Below the pieces are notes generated by a model. It was given only the letters and a program-made list of their open reading frames with translations, was not told the origin of the DNA and did no database searches. A program made the position numbers and the translations under genes. Below, piece by piece: positions 41,538-52,120 of a DNA stretch of 64,000 nt (its first letter is position 1; each line of letters opens with the position of its first letter). The DNA is from Drouetiella hepatica Uher 2000/2452 (GTDB lineage Bacteria; Cyanobacteriota; Cyanobacteriia; Elainellales; Elainellaceae): NCBI GenBank assembly GCA_019359505.1, contig JAHHHD010000001.1, forward strand, positions 186,001 to 250,000, given 5' to 3'.

Positions 41538-43106
41538 ATGTCTGCGATCACCCCTAAGCCTCCACTGTTCAATGCTTCCAGTCGTTCCCCTTGGTTCTGG
41601 ATAGGCATGGCTGGGATTTTTCTATTCTCCCTTGCCCTACGATTTTGGGGGCTGAGCCGCTTCAATACCCTGGTGTTTGATGAAATTTACTACGCCAGAT
41701 TTGCCAGCCACTTTCTCAAGGGCGAAATTATTTTCACCGGGCATCCCCCCCTTAGCACTTACATCATTGAGTTTGGCATTTGGCTAGGCGAAAAAATGCC
41801 CTGGGGCGATCGCACCCTCAAGAATGGATTGGCGGGTTTGCTGATTTCTCCCTTCAGCTACCGCTGGCTGAATGCTCTGACCGGATCGGTTTTGCCGCTG
41901 GTGATGGCGGCGATCGCCTATCAGCTCAGCTATCGTCGCAGCTACGCTTTGATTGCCGGACTACTGCTCTCCATGGATGGGCTGTTTTTGGTGGAATCGC
42001 GCTATGCTCTCAACAACGTCTACCTGCTGCTGTTTGGACTATTGGGGCAGCTCTTTTTTCTGATCGCACTCCGTGCCCAGGGCTGGCAAAGATGGCTCTG
42101 GCTTGGCTTAGCCGGAATTGGCTTTGGGGCTTCTGCGGCGATCAAGTGGAACGGACTCGGATTTTTGTTGGGAGCCATTTTGATTTGGTCAGCGGGCTGG
42201 ATTTTGCAGTGGGTGAGGCTGAAATCCGCTAAAGGTGAAGAGGGCGATCGTCTCCCCACAAATTTCTTTAGTAGTCAAACCCCCTTTCAAAACCTGACTC
42301 AGCTTCATCTAGGACATGCCTTTGTCTGTTTTGCCGCAATTCCGCTGCTGGTTTACTACCTGTGCTGGCTGCCCTACATGCAGATCGATCCTTCAGGAGA
42401 CAGCTTTTGGACGTTGCAGGTCAAAACCTACGACTACCACAAGCGAGTTGGAGGCGTGAGTGCTCATCCTTACTGCTCTCTATGGTTTACCTGGCCGCTG
42501 ATGCTGCGTCCGATCGCCTATTTTTACAGAACATCCAACAGCGTCAACGAGCTGCCATCTGTTGTGGGGCCACCCTTGCCGCAAGCTGCGGGGAGCGTCA
42601 TCTATGACGTTCATGCCATGGGTAATCCTTTTCTGTGGTGGTTTTCCACAGCAGCGATCGTTCTCTTGTTTGGGCTGTTCGCGCATCAAACTTGGCAATG
42701 GCTGGCACGTTGGGTTAGTGAAACATCTCTGACCGCTAAATCTGGGGCTGAGTCCAGTCCCGGATTCAGTACATCTGCAGCTGGAAATCCTTCGGGTCTG
42801 AATACCCAGAGCTGGCTCGTCCTTTACCTGGCGCTCAACTGGTCAGCCAATTTGCTGCCTTGGCTAGAAGTGACGCGCTGCGCCTTCTTGTATCACTACA
42901 TGGAATCGTTAGTGTTTGCGTTGCTAGGCTTAGCGCTGGTGGTCGATCGCTGGCTGCATAGTCCACTTCGTGCCCGCAGAAGGCTAGGCTTTGGTATTCT
43001 TGCCCTGATTTTTATCGCCTTCATTTTCTGGATGCCTATTTATCTGGGGTTGCCGCTTTCCCCGATCGAAATTCAGATGCGCCGCTGGCTGCCGTCCTGG
43101 ATTTAA
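41538..43106 (+). CDS. PMT-type (phospholipid-carrier) glycosyltransferase
   Basis: Membrane protein of 522 aa with about ten hydrophobic segments. It belongs to the GT-C class of protein mannosyltransferases: LVFDEIYYARFASHFLKGEI contains the conserved catalytic-type Asp-Glu (DEIYY), then TGHPPLSTYIIEFGIWLG, a SMDGLFLVESRYALNNVYLL segment and a HKRVGGVSAHPYCSLWFTW region with WHSGPW-like content. GT-C enzymes move a sugar from a lipid carrier to protein on the outer face of the membrane. Target and sugar are unknown; neighbours include secreted proteins (Spy/RTX), possible substrates by position only. The ATG at 41538 fits the first helix. Confidence 0.88.
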   Translation: MSAITPKPPLFNASSRSPWFWIGMAGIFLFSLALRFWGLSRFNTLVFDEIYYARFASHFLKGEIIFTGHPPLSTYIIEFGIWLGEKMPWGDRTLKNGLAGLLISPFSYRWLNALTGSVLPLVMAAIAYQLSYRRSYALIAGLLLSMDGLFLVESRYALNNVYLLLFGLLGQLFFLIALRAQGWQRWLWLGLAGIGFGASAAIKWNGLGFLLGAILIWSAGWILQWVRLKSAKGEEGDRLPTNFFSSQTPFQNLTQLHLGHAFVCFAAIPLLVYYLCWLPYMQIDPSGDSFWTLQVKTYDYHKRVGGVSAHPYCSLWFTWPLMLRPIAYFYRTSNSVNELPSVVGPPLPQAAGSVIYDVHAMGNPFLWWFSTAAIVLLFGLFAHQTWQWLARWVSETSLTAKSGAESSPGFSTSAAGNPSGLNTQSWLVLYLALNWSANLLPWLEVTRCAFLYHYMESLVFALLGLALVVDRWLHSPLRARRRLGFGILALIFIAFIFWMPIYLGLPLSPIEIQMRRWLPSWI

Positions 43107-43132
43107 GGCGGCATTCTCGTCTTTCTGTGTTT

Positions 43133-43780
43133 TCATTTTCTTATAAAGACCGCCCGGTATACAGGCTCTCCGCGCAATAGCGTCGATTGCTCCCGCTCTG
43201 TAGGCACGGCTAGGGGATTGATCTCTAGCCACTCAGAGTCTTTGCGCACAGAGTCTTGGCGAGCGAAGGCAGGATGCTCCTGAAAGCGATCGCACATTTC
43301 TATCTCTACGTCCTTCACGTCAGACTGTAGAAAAACCATTCCACCGGGCGCTAGATGGAGTGATAGCTCTTCGACTAGCTCAGGCTGTACTACCCGCCGC
43401 TTTTGGTGACGCTTCTTAAACCAGGGATCGGGAAACTGGATGCTGATTCTATGCAGAGATCTTTCAGGGAGAGCGGAGAGAAGCGATCGCAGTGAATTAT
43501 TGACGTTGCAAAAGATGTAGTAAAGATTCGTGAATCCCGCCTCTTGCGACCGGAGATTGGCTTCCAAAACGAGCGGCTCTCGAATCTCTAGCCCCAAATA
43601 GTTCCAGTCAGGCTGCTCTTGAGCCATCTTGAGCAGAAAAACTCCCTTGCCGCAGCCAATATCTAAATGCAGTGGCAGCGATAAATCTGCATAAACTTTT
43701 GTCCAATCTGGCGGAGCTGCCGACTGTTTGTACTTCTGACTGAGTGGGTTAACATGCTGCCGCACACGAACGATCGCCAA
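43133..43780 (-). CDS. trmB: tRNA (guanine-N7)-methyltransferase TrmB
   Basis: SAM-dependent enzyme methylating G46 of tRNA. The start is TTG 43780: it has a GAGGAG ribosome binding site 8 nt upstream and yields the family N-terminus (M)AIVRVRQHVNPLSQKYQ; a GTG at 43819 has no such site. Length is then 215 aa. The SAM motif is LHLDIGCGKGVFLLKMA, and the tRNA-side motifs are IQFPDPWFKKRHQKRR and GGMVFLQSDVKDV with the RLHRISIQFPDPW Asp. It is convergent with the PMT gene, 26 bp between stops. Confidence 0.94.
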   Translation of the reverse strand: MAIVRVRQHVNPLSQKYKQSAAPPDWTKVYADLSLPLHLDIGCGKGVFLLKMAQEQPDWNYLGLEIREPLVLEANLRSQEAGFTNLYYIFCNVNNSLRSLLSALPERSLHRISIQFPDPWFKKRHQKRRVVQPELVEELSLHLAPGGMVFLQSDVKDVEIEMCDRFQEHPAFARQDSVRKDSEWLEINPLAVPTEREQSTLLRGEPVYRAVFIRK

Positions 43781-43921
43781 TTGGGACTCCTCTCTGCTAG
43801 AACCTACCAGAGTAAACACACTTTACTGCTTATTACAAATCAAGTTGCAAATCAAGGTGTAGCGTAGGAGATATGGGCATTCTTACCCCAGATATTCTTA
43901 CTTTGCTTTTACCTTTTCCCC

Positions 43922-45073
43922 ATGACACTCAATTTTCGGTTCGCTATCCTCAGCGATCCCCATATTGCTCTTCCCCATACCATCTGGGATCATCCTAGCC
44001 GCTTCCACTTGGTTGAGTTTAGTATGCAGGCGCTAGAAGTTGTTCTGCGAGAGCTGGAAACACTCCATCTCGATTTCTTGCTAATCCCTGGCGATCTGAC
44101 TCAGCATGGAGAGCCAGAGAATCATGCTTGGCTAGCGGATCGCCTGACTCAGCTTCCCTATCCAGTCTGTGTCATTCCTGGAAATCATGATGTCGTAGAA
44201 CAGTTTCCTACCGATCGATCGATCGGGTTGGCAGACTTCCCGCTTTACTATAAAAAGTTTGGCTATGGGGAAGGCGATCGTCCTTACTACAGCCGAGAAG
44301 TTTTGCCGGGGGTACATATCATTGGTCTTAACTCCAACGGCTTCGATAGTTGGGGCAAGCAGATGCCTACAGGATATCTAGATCCAGAGCAGCTTTCCTG
44401 GCTCAGGCATACGCTCTCTCGGCTGCAAGGGATTGTGTTTGTTATGGTGCATCATAACGTCATCGAGCATCTGCCCGACCAGTCTCATAGTCCGCTAGGT
44501 CAGCGATACATGCTTGAAAATGCGGCTCCCCTATTGCAGATGATGCAAGAATTTGAGGCTAACGTCGTATTTACAGGGCATTTGCATATTCAGGACGTTG
44601 CACAGCATGAAGCGTTGGGGCATCAGACTATTTTTGAGGTTACAACTGGCTCTCTCGTCACCTATCCTCACCCTTATCGGATTCTCCACTTCGAGCAGAC
44701 CTGTCAGGGAAATCGGTTGCAAATAGAGTCTCGGCGAGTTCTGGCGGTACCAGAGCAATCAGACTTGCAGCATTTCTCACGAGAGTGGATGGGCGATCGC
44801 TCTACTCCCTTCGTGACTAAGTTACTCACCCAGCCACCCCTTAGCTTGTCTCTACCCCAGATCGAGGCGCTGGTTCCGGCACTCCGCTACTTTTGGGCAG
44901 ACATTGCCAGTGGAGATAGCAAATTCAACTTTCCGAGCTTTCCTGAAACAGTCAATCAGTATTTCGCCAGATTTGGCGCGATCGATGCTCAGGGCAGGTA
45001 TAGCCCGATCGATAATACGGTCAGTCTTGAGCTGGAGAATAGGCGCGATCGCACTCGTTCTCTAAGTTTTTGA
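43922..45073 (+). CDS. Calcineurin-like metallophosphoesterase
   Basis: 383 aa. The dinuclear metal motifs are in order: AILSDPHIALP (DxH), LLIPGDLTQHGEPENHAWL (GD), VCVIPGNHDVVEQF (GNHD), VMVHHNVIEHLP (H) and VFTGHLHIQDVA (GHxH). These are typical of the CpdA/ICC and purple acid phosphatase-like superfamily; length and the C-terminal helical extension (about 270-383) differ from 3',5'-cAMP phosphodiesterase, so the substrate is not known. It ends 134 bp before rpsL, and the str operon promoter lies in that gap. Confidence 0.88.
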   Translation: MTLNFRFAILSDPHIALPHTIWDHPSRFHLVEFSMQALEVVLRELETLHLDFLLIPGDLTQHGEPENHAWLADRLTQLPYPVCVIPGNHDVVEQFPTDRSIGLADFPLYYKKFGYGEGDRPYYSREVLPGVHIIGLNSNGFDSWGKQMPTGYLDPEQLSWLRHTLSRLQGIVFVMVHHNVIEHLPDQSHSPLGQRYMLENAAPLLQMMQEFEANVVFTGHLHIQDVAQHEALGHQTIFEVTTGSLVTYPHPYRILHFEQTCQGNRLQIESRRVLAVPEQSDLQHFSREWMGDRSTPFVTKLLTQPPLSLSLPQIEALVPALRYFWADIASGDSKFNFPSFPETVNQYFARFGAIDAQGRYSPIDNTVSLELENRRDRTRSLSF

Positions 45074-45102
45074 CATAACTCTCTTTACATAACAAACACA
45101 AA

Positions 45103-45132
45103 TTGACAGAAACCCAATAAAATCGATATAGT
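45103..45132 (+). promoter_or_regulatory. Putative sigma-70 promoter of the str operon
   Basis: TTGACA (45103-45108), 18-bp spacer, TATAGT (45127-45132). It starts 104 bp before the rpsL ATG. A second TTGACA occurs at 45070 without a matching -10. The prediction rests on consensus only. Confidence 0.55.
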
Positions 45133-45206
45133 TGAAGACTGTGAAAAGTTAAAATTAACTAATCCATACCACCCGTCAAGACCAGAGGCGAAATTTGCTC
45201 TAAGTC

Positions 45207-45587
45207 ATGCCAACGATTCAGCAACTCATCCACAACGAACGTAACAAAGCCAAGAAGAAGACCAAATCTCCTGCTTTGAAGAGCTGTCCGCAGCGTCGCG
45301 GTGTCTGCACCCGCGTCTACACAACCACACCTAAGAAACCAAACTCTGCTCTCCGTAAGGTGGCGCGGGTTCGCCTCACCTCAGGATTTGAGGTGACGGC
45401 CTATATCCCTGGCATTGGACATAACCTACAAGAGCATTCCGTCGTCATGATTCGTGGGGGTCGGGTTAAAGACTTGCCAGGTGTCAGATACCACATTATT
45501 CGCGGAACGCTAGATACAGCCGGAGTTAAGGATCGTAAGCAAGGTCGTTCCAAATATGGTGCGAAGCGCCCCAAAGCTGCAAAGTAA
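45207..45587 (+). CDS. rpsL: 30S ribosomal protein S12
   Basis: 126 aa. It keeps the invariant [39 protein letters not shown] and [26 protein letters not shown] blocks; the KPNSALRK lysine and the GGRVKDLPG region form the decoding-site loop targeted by streptomycin, with wild-type residues as far as I can tell. It heads the str gene order rpsL-rpsG-fusA-tuf-rpsJ. A hairpin lies in the 270-bp gap before rpsG. Confidence 0.98.
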   Translation: MPTIQQLIHNERNKAKKKTKSPALKSCPQRRGVCTRVYTTTPKKPNSALRKVARVRLTSGFEVTAYIPGIGHNLQEHSVVMIRGGRVKDLPGVRYHIIRGTLDTAGVKDRKQGRSKYGAKRPKAAK

Positions 45588-45598
45588 TGGACAAACTC

Positions 45599-45640
45599 TA
45601 GAGCAGCTAGGCAGGTGATTGAAACCCGCTAGCTGCTCTA
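45599..45640. terminator. Inverted repeat between rpsL and rpsG
   Basis: TAGAGCAGCTAG (45599-45610) pairs perfectly with CTAGCTGCTCTA (45629-45640) across an 18-nt loop, followed by AAAATG rather than a T run. It begins 12 bp after the rpsL stop. It could be an attenuator or an RNase processing site of the str transcript. Confidence 0.6.
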
Positions 45641-45857
45641 AAAATGCCTTCATCGACTTAGCTAAGGCTTGGGCGCAAGAGCTTCAAGATTCAGATTCTC
45701 TGAAATCGAAAGTTCATGGGTTTAAGCCGAGCAGGCAAGATTTAGGTTTGACCATCTAAGAACGCTGGCACAAGAATTTCCGGCATACTTTTGACACACT
45801 GTATCCTGCCCACTCATTAGACATTCCTGTAAAGATTTATTTCTCAAGAGCTAGCCT

Positions 45858-46328
45858 ATGTCTCGCCGTACTGTTGTCCAAAAGCGCCCAATTCAACCCG
45901 ATCCAGTTCATAACAGCCGGGTCGTCACCATGATGGTGTCTCGGCTTATGAAGAGTGGAAAGAAGTCTATTGCCTATGGCATTATCTATGATGCTTTCAA
46001 GATGATAGAAGAGCGAACAGGTACAGATCCTCTGGAACTGTTTGAAAGAGCCGTCAAGAATGCGACTCCGCTAGTTGAGGTCAAAGCCAGACGAGTAGGT
46101 GGTGCAACTTACCAGGTTCCTATGGAAGTCCGTTCTGAGCGGGGCACAGCTCTGGCTCTCCGTTGGCTTTCTCAGTTTGCCCGTCAGCGTTCTGGCAGAA
46201 CTATGGCAGGGAAGCTAGCAAATGAGCTGATGGATGCAGCTAATGAAACTGGCAGCGCCATTCGCAAGCGCGAAGAAACTCACCGTATGGCTGAAGCAAA
46301 TAAAGCATTTGCTCACTACCGTTACTAA
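45858..46328 (+). CDS. rpsG: 30S ribosomal protein S7
   Basis: 156 aa, initiating assembly of the 30S head. It keeps [56 protein letters not shown] and the C-terminal [20 protein letters not shown] patterns of bacterial S7. It follows rpsL by 270 bp and precedes fusA by about 175 bp, the usual str order. Confidence 0.98.
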   Translation: MSRRTVVQKRPIQPDPVHNSRVVTMMVSRLMKSGKKSIAYGIIYDAFKMIEERTGTDPLELFERAVKNATPLVEVKARRVGGATYQVPMEVRSERGTALALRWLSQFARQRSGRTMAGKLANELMDAANETGSAIRKREETHRMAEANKAFAHYRY

Positions 46329-46502
46329 GACGCTGTTACCACACTGTGCGAAGTTTTTGGGTTGAGTCGCTCTGCCGTGCCGTTGGTAGGCGACTGCCGA
46401 TAAGTTTGTGAAAACCACACGTTAGCCATAAATAAAGTATAAAATCTTAACAGACGCAGCCTTTGTCAGGGAGGCGCTGCGGCATAAATCAAGGAGGTAG
46501 CT

Positions 46503-48578
46503 GTGGTACGTACTATTCCCCTCGAACGGGTACGTAATATTGGGATCGCCGCTCACATTGATGCGGGCAAGACAACAACGACTGAGAGAATTCTGTTCTA
46601 CTCTGGCGTTGTGCATAAAATTGGCGAAGTCCATGAAGGAACAGCAGTTACTGACTGGATGGAGCAGGAGCGAGAGCGAGGAATTACCATCACGGCGGCT
46701 GCGATCAGTACCAGCTGGAACGACCATCGCATCAACATTATTGATACCCCTGGTCATGTAGATTTCACCATTGAAGTAGAGCGCTCCATGCGCGTCTTGG
46801 ATGGCGTAATTGCAGTCTTTTGCTCTGTGGGTGGAGTGCAGCCTCAGTCTGAGACGGTGTGGCGGCAAGCCGATCGCTACAATGTTCCTCGCATTGTTTT
46901 CATCAATAAGATGGATCGGACAGGTGCGAACTTCTACAGAGTCTATGAGCAGATTCGCGATCGCCTACGTGCCAACGCAGTCCCTATCCAACTGCCTATT
47001 GGCAGCGAGGATGTTTTCAAGGGCATTGTCGATCTGGTCAAGATGAAGGCGTACATCTACGTTGATGAGCTAGGCTCTAAGCCCGAAGAAATCGACATCC
47101 CTGAGGACATGAGGGAGCTGGCAAATGAGTATCACGGCAAGCTGGTAGAGTCGGTTGCTGAAACGGATGACGTTCTGATTGAGAAATACTTGGGCGGTGA
47201 AGAACTCACAGAAGCTGAGATTCGTAGGGGTCTTCGTATTGGCACCGTTTCAGGAAAGATTGTGCCTTTGATCTGTGGCTCTGCCTTCAAAAACAAAGGC
47301 GTTCAGCTCCTGCTAGATGCAGTGGTGGATTACTTGCCTTCTCCGCTAGAAGTGAAGCCTGTTCAAGGAGTTCTTCCTGATGGCAGCACTGCCACCCGAC
47401 CTGCCAGTGACACTGAGCCAACGGCTGCCTTAGCGTTTAAGATTATGGCTGATCCCTATGGTCGCCTAACTTTTGTTAGGGTTTACTCCGGTGTGCTCGT
47501 CAAGGGCAGCTATGTCTACAATGCCTCTAAGGACAAGAAAGAGAGAATCTCCCGCTTAATTATCCTGAAGGCAGACGATCGCCAAGAGGTCGATGAGTTG
47601 CGGGCAGGGGATCTAGGCGCTGCCCTAGGCTTGAAAGATACCTTTACAGGTGACACGCTCTGTGACGAGGCTTCTCCCATCATCCTGGAATCCCTATTTG
47701 TTCCGGAACCTGTGATCTCGGTTGCAGTTGAGCCGAAAACAAAGCAGGATATGGAAAAGCTCTCTAAGGCATTGCAAGCCCTATCTGAGGAAGACCCAAC
47801 CTTTCGGGTTAGCGTTGACTCGGAAACTAACCAGACAGTAATTGCCGGGATGGGTGAGCTGCACTTGGATATCTTGGTCGATCGCATGAAGCGAGAATAC
47901 AAGGTGGAGGCCAATGTAGGTGCGCCTCAGGTCGCCTATCGGGAAACCATTCGTAAACCCGTTCGCGCTGAGGGTAAATTTATCCGGCAGAGTGGCGGCA
48001 AAGGTCAGTATGGTCACGTTGTGATTCAGATTGAACCCGGTGAACCGGGCACTGGGTTTGAATTTGTTTCCAAGATTGTCGGCGGTACTGTGCCTAAAGA
48101 GTACATTGGTCCTGCCGAACAGGGAATGAAGGAAGCTTGTGAGTCTGGCATCCTGGCAGGTTATCCTGTCATTGATCTGAAGATCACAATGGTGGATGGT
48201 TCTTATCATGATGTAGACTCTTCGGAAATGGCGTTCAAAATTGCTGGTTCAATGGCAATTAAGGAAGCCGTGATGAAGGCTTCTCCAGTCTTGTTAGAGC
48301 CGACCATGAAAGTTGAAGTTGAAGTTCCTGAGGACTTCATCGGCAACGTTATTGGCGATTTGAACTCTCGTCGAGGGCAAATTGAAGGACAGGACACTGA
48401 GCAAGGCACTGCCAAGGTTATTGCTAAAGTACCCTTGGCGGAAATGTTTGGGTATGCTACCGACATTCGGTCAAAAACTCAAGGTCGTGGCATATTCTCA
48501 ATGGAGTTCAGCGCTTATGACGAGGTACCTCGCAACGTCGCTGAAACCATCATTGCGAAGAGTAAAGGGAACGCATAG
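46503..48578 (+). CDS. fusA: Elongation factor G
   Basis: Translocase GTPase of 691 aa. It starts at GTG 46503 with a strong AGGAGG ribosome binding site. G1 is [15 protein letters not shown]2 [10 protein letters not shown]3 [13 protein letters not shown]4 [11 protein letters not shown], and the domain IV loop region includes [12 protein letters not shown]. Length and motifs match bacterial EF-G, not the mitochondrial EF-G2 type. It lies between rpsG and tuf, with 25 bp to tuf. Confidence 0.98.
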   Translation: MVRTIPLERVRNIGIAAHIDAGKTTTTERILFYSGVVHKIGEVHEGTAVTDWMEQERERGITITAAAISTSWNDHRINIIDTPGHVDFTIEVERSMRVLDGVIAVFCSVGGVQPQSETVWRQADRYNVPRIVFINKMDRTGANFYRVYEQIRDRLRANAVPIQLPIGSEDVFKGIVDLVKMKAYIYVDELGSKPEEIDIPEDMRELANEYHGKLVESVAETDDVLIEKYLGGEELTEAEIRRGLRIGTVSGKIVPLICGSAFKNKGVQLLLDAVVDYLPSPLEVKPVQGVLPDGSTATRPASDTEPTAALAFKIMADPYGRLTFVRVYSGVLVKGSYVYNASKDKKERISRLIILKADDRQEVDELRAGDLGAALGLKDTFTGDTLCDEASPIILESLFVPEPVISVAVEPKTKQDMEKLSKALQALSEEDPTFRVSVDSETNQTVIAGMGELHLDILVDRMKREYKVEANVGAPQVAYRETIRKPVRAEGKFIRQSGGKGQYGHVVIQIEPGEPGTGFEFVSKIVGGTVPKEYIGPAEQGMKEACESGILAGYPVIDLKITMVDGSYHDVDSSEMAFKIAGSMAIKEAVMKASPVLLEPTMKVEVEVPEDFIGNVIGDLNSRRGQIEGQDTEQGTAKVIAKVPLAEMFGYATDIRSKTQGRGIFSMEFSAYDEVPRNVAETIIAKSKGNA

Positions 48579-48603
48579 TCAGTAAAGAGGAACAAATAGA
48601 TAA

Positions 48604-49833
48604 ATGGCACGCGCAAAGTTTGAACGGACTAAACCCCACGTTAATATCGGCACCATTGGTCACGTTGACCATGGTAAAACGACCCTAACTGCTGCGATCA
48701 CAATGACGCTGGCAGCATTGGGACAAGCCCAGGCGAGAAACTATGATCAGATCGATGCTGCGCCTGAAGAAAAAGCGCGGGGTATTACGATCAACACTGC
48801 TCACGTGGAATATGAAACCACTGAGCGCCACTACGCCCATGTGGATTGCCCAGGTCACGCTGACTATGTGAAGAACATGATCACGGGTGCAGCTCAGATG
48901 GATGGCGCAATCTTAGTGGTTGCGGCAACCGACGGTGCGATGCCTCAGACGAAAGAGCATATTCTGCTGGCGAAGCAGGTGGGTGTACCTAGCGTTGTGG
49001 TCTTCCTGAACAAAATTGACCAGGTGGACGACGAAGAACTGCTTGAGCTTGTGGAATTGGAGCTGCGGGAACTTCTGACTGATTACGACTTCCCCGGTGA
49101 CGATGTGCCGATCGTTCGTGGTTCAGGTCTGATGGCTCTGGAGCAGATGCAAAAGAACCCCAAAACCATCAAGGGCGAGAATGAGTGGACTGATAAAATC
49201 TACGAATTGATGGAAGCTGTGGACTCTTTCATCCCGACTCCTGAGCGGGATATCGACAAGCCTTTCTTGATGGCGGTAGAAGATGTCTTCACCATTACAG
49301 GTCGGGGAACCGTTGCTACAGGTCGGATTGAGCGCGGCAAGGTCAAAGTGGGTGAAACGGTGGAAATTATCGGCATCCGCGACAGCCGGAGCACAACCGT
49401 GACCGGAATCGAGATGTTTAAGAAGAGTCTTGATGAAGGGATGGCGGGTGATAATGCAGGTCTCCTGCTGCGGGGTATTCAGAAGACTGATATTGAACGG
49501 GGCATGGTAATTGCTAAGCCGGGTTCAATTAAACCTCATACCCAGTTTGAGGGTGAGGTATATGTGCTTCAGGAAAAAGAAGGCGGACGCAAAACCCCCT
49601 TCTTCCCTGGCTACAAGCCTCAGTTTTATGTCCGAACCACCGACGTGACGGGCACGATCGCTTCTTTTACCGCGGATGATGGTAGCGAAGCGGAAATGGT
49701 GATGCCGGGTGACCGCATCAAAATGACGGTCGAACTGATCAACCCGATCGCAATTGAGCAAGGGATGCGTTTCGCCATCCGTGAAGGCGGTCGTACCATT
49801 GGAGCGGGCGTGGTTTCCAAGATCCTGAAATAG
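48604..49833 (+). CDS. tuf: Elongation factor Tu
   Basis: 409 aa, carrying aminoacyl-tRNA to the ribosome. G1 is [15 protein letters not shown]3 [13 protein letters not shown]4 NKIDQVDDE and the domain II-III strands ([32 protein letters not shown]) are intact. The sequence has the short insert [12 protein letters not shown] and 409-aa length typical of cyanobacterial and chloroplast EF-Tu. A GAGGAA ribosome binding site lies before the ATG. A hairpin with T-rich tail follows. Confidence 0.98.
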   Translation: MARAKFERTKPHVNIGTIGHVDHGKTTLTAAITMTLAALGQAQARNYDQIDAAPEEKARGITINTAHVEYETTERHYAHVDCPGHADYVKNMITGAAQMDGAILVVAATDGAMPQTKEHILLAKQVGVPSVVVFLNKIDQVDDEELLELVELELRELLTDYDFPGDDVPIVRGSGLMALEQMQKNPKTIKGENEWTDKIYELMEAVDSFIPTPERDIDKPFLMAVEDVFTITGRGTVATGRIERGKVKVGETVEIIGIRDSRSTTVTGIEMFKKSLDEGMAGDNAGLLLRGIQKTDIERGMVIAKPGSIKPHTQFEGEVYVLQEKEGGRKTPFFPGYKPQFYVRTTDVTGTIASFTADDGSEAEMVMPGDRIKMTVELINPIAIEQGMRFAIREGGRTIGAGVVSKILK

Positions 49834-49851
49834 CGGGATTTCAGCTTGCAG

Positions 49852-49890
49852 TCAGCAGCTAGCATTAGACACTAGCTGCTGATTATTTTG
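49852..49890 (+). terminator. Rho-independent-like terminator after tuf
   Basis: TCAGCAGCTAG (49852-49862) pairs with CTAGCTGCTGA (49872-49882), loop CATTAGACA, then TTATTTTG. It lies between tuf and rpsJ, so it may only partly stop transcription into rpsJ. Confidence 0.65.
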
Positions 49891-49938
49891 TCTCAGTCGT
49901 CTTACTCTGAACCTAGAAAACTTAACCTTGGCACTTAA

Positions 49939-50256
49939 ATGGCAACTATTCAACAGCAGAAAATTCGGATTCGCCTCAAGGCTTTCGATCGCCGCCTCCT
50001 AGACACTTCCTGCGAAAAGATTGTAGATACCGCTAACCGCACCAATGCCACAGCTGTAGGACCGATTCCGCTCCCCACAAAGCGTCGGATTTATTGTGTC
50101 CTGCGATCGCCTCACGTAGACAAAGACTCACGGGAGCATTTTGAGACTCGTACCCATCGCCGCATCATTGATATCTACCAGCCTTCCTCAAAAACCATTG
50201 ATGCGCTGATGAAGCTTGACCTACCCGCAGGCGTAGATATTGAAGTAAAGCTGTAG
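49939..50256 (+). CDS. rpsJ: 30S ribosomal protein S10
   Basis: 105 aa, part of the 30S subunit and also the NusE antitermination factor. The sequence [40 protein letters not shown] and [35 protein letters not shown] is typical. In cyanobacteria rpsJ is at the end of the str cluster rather than in the S10 cluster, as here. It is separated from tuf by a hairpin. Confidence 0.98.
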   Translation: MATIQQQKIRIRLKAFDRRLLDTSCEKIVDTANRTNATAVGPIPLPTKRRIYCVLRSPHVDKDSREHFETRTHRRIIDIYQPSSKTIDALMKLDLPAGVDIEVKL

Positions 50257-50309
50257 TGAATTTCGGACGTCTTGCCTCGGCTAGACTATGGCAATACGAT
50301 AGACTATTA

Positions 50310-50350
50310 AGAGTAGCTTAACCCTTTAGGTCAAGCTACTCTGATGTTTT
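50310..50350 (+). terminator. Hairpin after rpsJ
   Basis: AGAGTAGCTT pairs with AAGCTACTCT around AACCCTTTAGGTC and is followed by GATGTTTT. Position just past the last str gene favours a terminator. Confidence 0.6.
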
Positions 50351-50440
50351 AAAGACCTGCTGTTTTTAGGCTGGTGTTAATAAGATAATTCTCAGATTAG
50401 TCCTTAAGTTCAGCTTCTTCCCACGGAAATTAGAGTTGTA

Positions 50441-51082
50441 ATGACATTTTCTTCATCCGTCGCTGTCCGCGAACTTCCCCTTTTTCCTCTATCTGAAGTT
50501 GTTTTGTTTCCAGGTAGCCAATTGCCATTGCAAATTTTTGAGCCTCGCTATCGCATCATGATGAATACCATTCTGCAAAGCGATGGACGCTTTGGAGTGC
50601 TAATGGTTGATCCGACACAGGGACGAATTGCTAACGTGGGTTGCTGTGCCGAAGTTGTGCAGCATCAGCGCTTGCCTGACGATCGCTTCAAGGTTTTGAC
50701 GTTAGGGCAGCAGCGCTTCCGAGTTTTAGAGTACGTGCGTGAAAAGCCTTACTATGTAGGTCTAGTCGAGTGGATTGAAGACCAGCCCACCGACAAAAAT
50801 CTGAGTGAACTTGCTGATGAGGTTGATCAGCTCCTTCGAGACGTAGTGCACCTCTCGACCAAGCTGACTGGACAGGAGATTGTTTTGCCGGATGACGTGC
50901 CTGAGCTACCTGTCGAGCTTTCCTATTGGGTTGCTGGAAATTTGCATGGCGTTGCTCAAGAGCAGCAGCTCTTGCTAGAAATGCAAGACACTGCGGCTCG
51001 CCTAGAGCGTGAATCGGAGATCCTCACCTCAACGCGCAACCATCTAGCAGCGCGTACCGCTCTTAAGGGTGTATTCGAGTAG
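50441..51082 (+). CDS. LON peptidase substrate-binding domain protein
   Basis: 213 aa, consisting of the N-terminal LON domain (LonN/CRBN fold) without ATPase or protease parts. It begins VRELPLFPLSEVVLFPGSQL with the diagnostic LFPL/FPG sequence, then LQIFEPRYRIMMNTILQS, FGVLMVDPTQGRIANVGCCA and a helical C-terminal part (WVAGNLHGVAQEQQLLLEM). Such stand-alone proteins are conserved in cyanobacteria and plants; role unknown. It lies downstream of rpsJ in the same direction, about 185 bp away. Confidence 0.9.
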   Translation: MTFSSSVAVRELPLFPLSEVVLFPGSQLPLQIFEPRYRIMMNTILQSDGRFGVLMVDPTQGRIANVGCCAEVVQHQRLPDDRFKVLTLGQQRFRVLEYVREKPYYVGLVEWIEDQPTDKNLSELADEVDQLLRDVVHLSTKLTGQEIVLPDDVPELPVELSYWVAGNLHGVAQEQQLLLEMQDTAARLERESEILTSTRNHLAARTALKGVFE

Positions 51083-51098
51083 TCTGTTCTACAAACGC

Positions 51099-51941
51099 TC
51101 ATTCGATAGATAAGATGTCGTAGCTGCCCAGAATCTTGATAGTTTCTGTGCAGCCTTGGAGTTCCGCTAGAGCTGATTGCACCATAACAGACTCTAGGTT
51201 AGCTTCTAAATCGATAAAAAATAGATAGTCTCCAAGCGATCGCTTGGTTGGTCGGGATTCAATTCGACTCATGTTAATTTGGCGCTGAGCGAAGATTTGC
51301 AGAGGTTTGAGCAGGGCGCCGGGCGTGTTCGCCGGAAGGCTAAACGCTAGAGAAGTCTGGCTACCGCTCTGGGGCGGTTCTAAGCTCAACACCCAGAAGC
51401 GAGTACAGTTGTCAGGGTGATCGTTGATCGGATAAGCGAGGATGGGTAGTTCATAGAGCTGTGCTGCTCTTTGAGAAGAGATCGCCCCGGCCTGAGGATT
51501 AGTTTTGAGATACTGTAGGGCTTCTGTGGTCGAATTGGTAGGAACTAGCGGCACGGCTGGGAGATACTGCTCAAGCCATGCTTGACATTGCGCTAGCGCC
51601 TGGGGATGAGAGTAAACTACTTCGATCGCGCCAAGGTCTGGAGCGGTAGACAGCAAGGCGTGGGCGATCGGCAAGATTAATGCCTGCTGGATGTGAAGTT
51701 TATCTAATTGCCATAGTGTGTCAAGGGTAACTGTGACGCTGCCCTCGATAGAGTTCTCAACGGGAACGACCGCCATCTGAGTTTCACCCTGAGCGGCGGC
51801 TCGAATAGCCTGGGCAATGCTGGCGTAGGAATGAAGAATTGAAGAGTTGCCTGTGGTCTTCTCAAGCCATGTACTGTAGGCTAGCGCCGCGCTCTCGGCA
51901 TAAGTTCCGGCGGGTCCCAAATGAGCGATCGATATGTCCAT
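51099..51941 (-). CDS. pheA: Prephenate dehydratase
   Basis: Converts prephenate to phenylpyruvate in phenylalanine synthesis. From ATG 51941 (MDISIAHLGPAGTYAESAAL) the protein has 280 aa; a TTG at 51989 lacks family support. The catalytic domain includes VPVENSIEGSVTVTLDTLW and the Thr-x-Arg pocket DNCTRFWVLS. An ACT domain follows with the ESRPTKRSLGDYLFFIDLE motif for phenylalanine feedback. No chorismate mutase domain is fused, as usual in cyanobacteria. Confidence 0.95.
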   Translation of the reverse strand: MDISIAHLGPAGTYAESAALAYSTWLEKTTGNSSILHSYASIAQAIRAAAQGETQMAVVPVENSIEGSVTVTLDTLWQLDKLHIQQALILPIAHALLSTAPDLGAIEVVYSHPQALAQCQAWLEQYLPAVPLVPTNSTTEALQYLKTNPQAGAISSQRAAQLYELPILAYPINDHPDNCTRFWVLSLEPPQSGSQTSLAFSLPANTPGALLKPLQIFAQRQINMSRIESRPTKRSLGDYLFFIDLEANLESVMVQSALAELQGCTETIKILGSYDILSIE

Positions 51942-52020
51942 AGGGCAGGGCTTTGATAAAGCTTTGATAACGAAAAGACTGTATGGCAAGAAAGCTGCTG
52001 CAAATCAGTGGATCAAGCCA

Positions 52021-52120
52021 TATGGCATTACTTAATTGAGTTAGGACGAGTTATTTTTGAGAGCCGCGCGGAGCGCAGCTCTCAAAAATAACTCATTGGA
52101 TCTAAGCGCGTAGCGCCATA
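52021..52120. repeat. Palindromic dispersed repeat, family B copy 2
   Basis: Inverted orientation to copy 1. It begins TATGGCATTACTTAATTGAG, then TTAGGACGAGTTATTTTTGA and a nearly perfect 20-bp hairpin (19 of 20 pairs), and ends AAGCGCGTAGCGCCATA. The ends TATGGC/GCCATA are inverted. Confidence 0.85.

Noticed and set aside
49852-49890. tuf-rpsJ hairpin taken as proof of separate operons
   Set aside because: The T tract is short and interrupted, so readthrough into rpsJ is likely.
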